Origin: Acetobacter nitrogenifigens DSM 23921 = NBRC 105050
GTDB lineage: Bacteria; Pseudomonadota; Alphaproteobacteria; Acetobacterales; Acetobacteraceae
Direction: 5' to 3'
Length of the DNA: 64,000 bases
NCBI RefSeq assembly: GCF_000429165.1
Contig: NZ_AUBI01000003.1
Location: forward strand, 186,001 to 250,000
Shown here piece after piece: positions 62,580 to 64,000 of the stretch. A program made the position numbers and the translations under genes. The first letter of the stretch is position 1. Every line of letters begins with the position of its first letter. The notes beneath the pieces are model-generated. The model had not been told where the DNA came from, searched no databases, and worked only from the letters and a program-made list of their open reading frames with translations.

Positions 62580-62984
62580 ATGAGTGACCTGATGAATTAC
62601 GAACTAATTTCAGAGGAAGATTACGCCAATCTGCCAGATGACGATGATCGTTGTTTTGTCGAGTTTGAAGCGATCTGTAAGAGGAATATGTTGCGGCTGA
62701 TTGACGAGAATACGTCTGGAATTTTTGATCGGACCGTTCGTGAGCAGTATATGGTCTCGGTATCTGCCGTCGCTGAAGAGTGTTTAATCCCGAACATATT
62801 ATATAATCCCGAATACTCTGTAGATTTTGATGAAATTTTTTCTCGATTTTGTTTGGATGTGCAAGGTGAGGTCGCTCGTATTCGGATCAAATTTCGTCGC
62901 GCAAGGCATGCTTACTCTGTGCACTTGACAGAAAATACGCGCACGAAGGTTGAACATTATATATATCGCGTATTCGCGATGTAG
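62580..62984 (+). CDS. 134-residue hypothetical protein, first of a coupled pair
   Basis: ATG at 62580 (MSDLMNYELISEEDYANLPD) is the first good start; the frame reads further left but only as a shadow of trpB. The product is acidic at the start and basic near the end (RIRIKFRRARHAYSVHL), with no signal peptide or membrane segment. No family is recognised. Codon use is AT-rich compared with trpB. Its TAG overlaps the next start (TAGTG), so the two genes are translationally coupled. Confidence 0.65.
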   Translation: MSDLMNYELISEEDYANLPDDDDRCFVEFEAICKRNMLRLIDENTSGIFDRTVREQYMVSVSAVAEECLIPNILYNPEYSVDFDEIFSRFCLDVQGEVARIRIKFRRARHAYSVHLTENTRTKVEHYIYRVFAM

Positions 62985-63319
62985 TGGAAAATTCAAATTT
63001 GGATGAAAATCGTAAAAATAACTTATATAGAAAGCTGAATCATTTATCTGAAGAAATTTCTGGAAAAAGATTAAGTTTTGCAAAAACAATGAGTGTGTTG
63101 ACCTCGGTTTTAGCCGCTACGTCTGCTGGAGTGACGATAATGGCAGACGGCCACAACGCCGTCGTGCAAATTATGCAACTAATTGGTCATGACAAAGAGT
63201 CTGAAGAGTTGGCAGTTCAACGTTTGACTCCGCCCCTGCGGGCGCTGCCGCCACCTGTAGGTAAGCAGCCCAGTTTGCCGAAACCGCGGGAAGAGTTGGA
63301 CGATAATATTCCATTCTGA
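62984..63319 (+). CDS. 111-residue hypothetical protein with an SSB-like C-terminal tip
   Basis: GTG at 62984 overlaps the stop of the preceding gene. The product starts with a charged helix (ENSNLDENRKNNLYRKLNHL), has a hydrophobic segment (about residues 36-53), a Pro-rich linker (PPLRALPPPVGKQPSLPKP) and ends exactly in EELDDNIPF. SSB proteins end in a flexible Pro/Gly-rich linker and an acidic tip such as DDDIPF that recruits repair and replication proteins. No OB fold is present. Function is unknown; the tail suggests binding of SSB partners. Confidence 0.65.
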   Translation: MENSNLDENRKNNLYRKLNHLSEEISGKRLSFAKTMSVLTSVLAATSAGVTIMADGHNAVVQIMQLIGHDKESEELAVQRLTPPLRALPPPVGKQPSLPKPREELDDNIPF

Positions 63320-63396
63320 ATGTCAGAAATCTCTACAATATTCAGTCAGACAGATTAACGAGAAAGTTTTGGAATTTATTGCGGGGATTGATTTTT

Positions 63397-64000
63397 TTAA
63401 AGCGCTGGCAACACCTTCCCCGGATTCATCAACCCCTGCGGATCGATCGCGGCCTTGATACGGCGCATCACGTCCAGCTCGGCGCCGCCGCGCCAGTCCG
63501 GCATCATGTAGGTCTTGAGCTGACCCACGCCGTGCTCGGCGGAGAAAGAGCCGCCCAGTTCACGAACGATCCCGGCGACGGCGTCCATGATGTCGTGATC
63601 ACGCGCCAGAAAAGCGGCGCCGTCCGCGCCTTCGGGCTGGACCAGATTGAAGTGGATATTTCCGTCGCCGATATGGCCGAAGGGCGCTACGCGCACGCCA
63701 GGGATCAGGGCTTCGCAGGCGGCGCTGGCGCGTTCGATGAACTCCGGTATGGCCGACAGCGGCACAGAGACGTCGTTCTTCACCGACGCGCCCGCGCGCT
63801 TTTGCGCCTCCGCATGCTCTTCGCGCAGTTTCCACAATGCGCCGCGCTGCGCTTCGCTTTCTGCAAGAACTGCGTCTGTCACCAGCCCGTTTTCCAGTGC
63901 GTCGCCGAGTGCTTCTTCCATCAGCTCTCGCAGCGCGCCGCCTTCTCGGGGACTCGCCAGTTCGACGAGCACGTAAGCGGCAGCGGGCTCCGATAGCGGC
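63397..64000 (-). CDS. FAD-linked oxidase / D-2-hydroxyacid dehydrogenase C-terminal part, cut by window edge
   Basis: The frame is open to the right edge and ends at 63397, giving about 200 C-terminal residues of the GlcD/D2HGDH-type flavoprotein family. Visible are VKNDVSVPLSAIPEFIERA, APFGHIGDGNIHFN with two metal-binding His, and FSAEHGVGQLKTYMM before the closing IDPQGLMNPGKVLP. These motifs are standard for D-lactate, glycolate and 2-hydroxyglutarate dehydrogenases; the substrate cannot be fixed without the N-terminal half. Confidence 0.9.
   Translation of the reverse strand, partial: PLSEPAAAYVLVELASPREGGALRELMEEALGDALENGLVTDAVLAESEAQRGALWKLREEHAEAQKRAGASVKNDVSVPLSAIPEFIERASAACEALIPGVRVAPFGHIGDGNIHFNLVQPEGADGAAFLARDHDIMDAVAGIVRELGGSFSAEHGVGQLKTYMMPDWRGGAELDVMRRIKAAIDPQGLMNPGKVLPAL

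Overview
The window reads as chromosomal DNA of an alphaproteobacterium, most likely an acetic acid bacterium (Acetobacteraceae). This rests on the high GC content, the Cys-free long form of S14, the S10-spc-alpha gene order and the general look of the translated housekeeping proteins. It is an inference from sequence character, not a database match. About half the window (28.4-56.9 kb) is the core transcription/translation block: rplKA, rplJL, rpoBC, rpsLG-tuf, then the S10, spc and alpha clusters through rplQ, nearly all on the + strand.

Left part (1-20 kb) is accessory. From the left edge, on the - strand, lie pcaF (cut by the edge), pcaJ and pcaI, the last steps of the beta-ketoadipate pathway, with an IclR regulator and a three-half-site operator in front of pcaI. 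Then come a Tat-type alpha/beta hydrolase and an exported YgiN-like monooxygenase. A second IclR regulator is divergent from a catabolic operon with a five-TM membrane protein, a 2-oxopent-4-enoate hydratase-like enzyme, an oxalocrotonate decarboxylase-like enzyme, a 4-oxalocrotonate tautomerase and an HpaI-type aldolase. Behind these sit an octanucleotide tandem repeat joined to a broken GlcG/HbpS domain, and an SDR without the usual catalytic Tyr and Lys. An AT-rich stretch of small or decayed ORFs (about 11.1-12.5 kb) separates this from a five-gene, translationally coupled efflux operon on the - strand (TetR, EmrB-type MFS, HlyD, NodT-type outer-membrane factor and an unrecognised 54-residue protein). 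A gene-poor stretch with remnants (17.6-18.5 kb) precedes an MntR-like regulator and an aldo/keto reductase.

The middle-left part (20-28.3 kb) holds a FUSC-type exporter, a YidB-like protein, a small membrane protein, and a tightly coupled - strand run tatA-mtnB-mtnD-mtnC-ribF (twin-arginine export, methionine salvage, FAD synthesis). A recX-CHAP lipoprotein pair follows.

The right part (57-64 kb) has an ABC importer of the nitrate/sulfonate/taurine type, two small membrane proteins, trpBA on the - strand closed by a bidirectional terminator, a coupled pair of AT-rich unknown genes whose second product ends in an SSB-like acidic tip (DDNIPF), and an FAD-linked dehydrogenase cut by the right edge.

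The spots most worth a second look are the SSB-tip pair (62580-63319), the two three-half-site IclR operators, the repeat-fused GlcG remnant, the 54-residue protein coupled to the efflux operon, and a set of strong hairpins in the ribosomal block, especially the 17-bp stem just before rpoB and the three stacked hairpins before secY.
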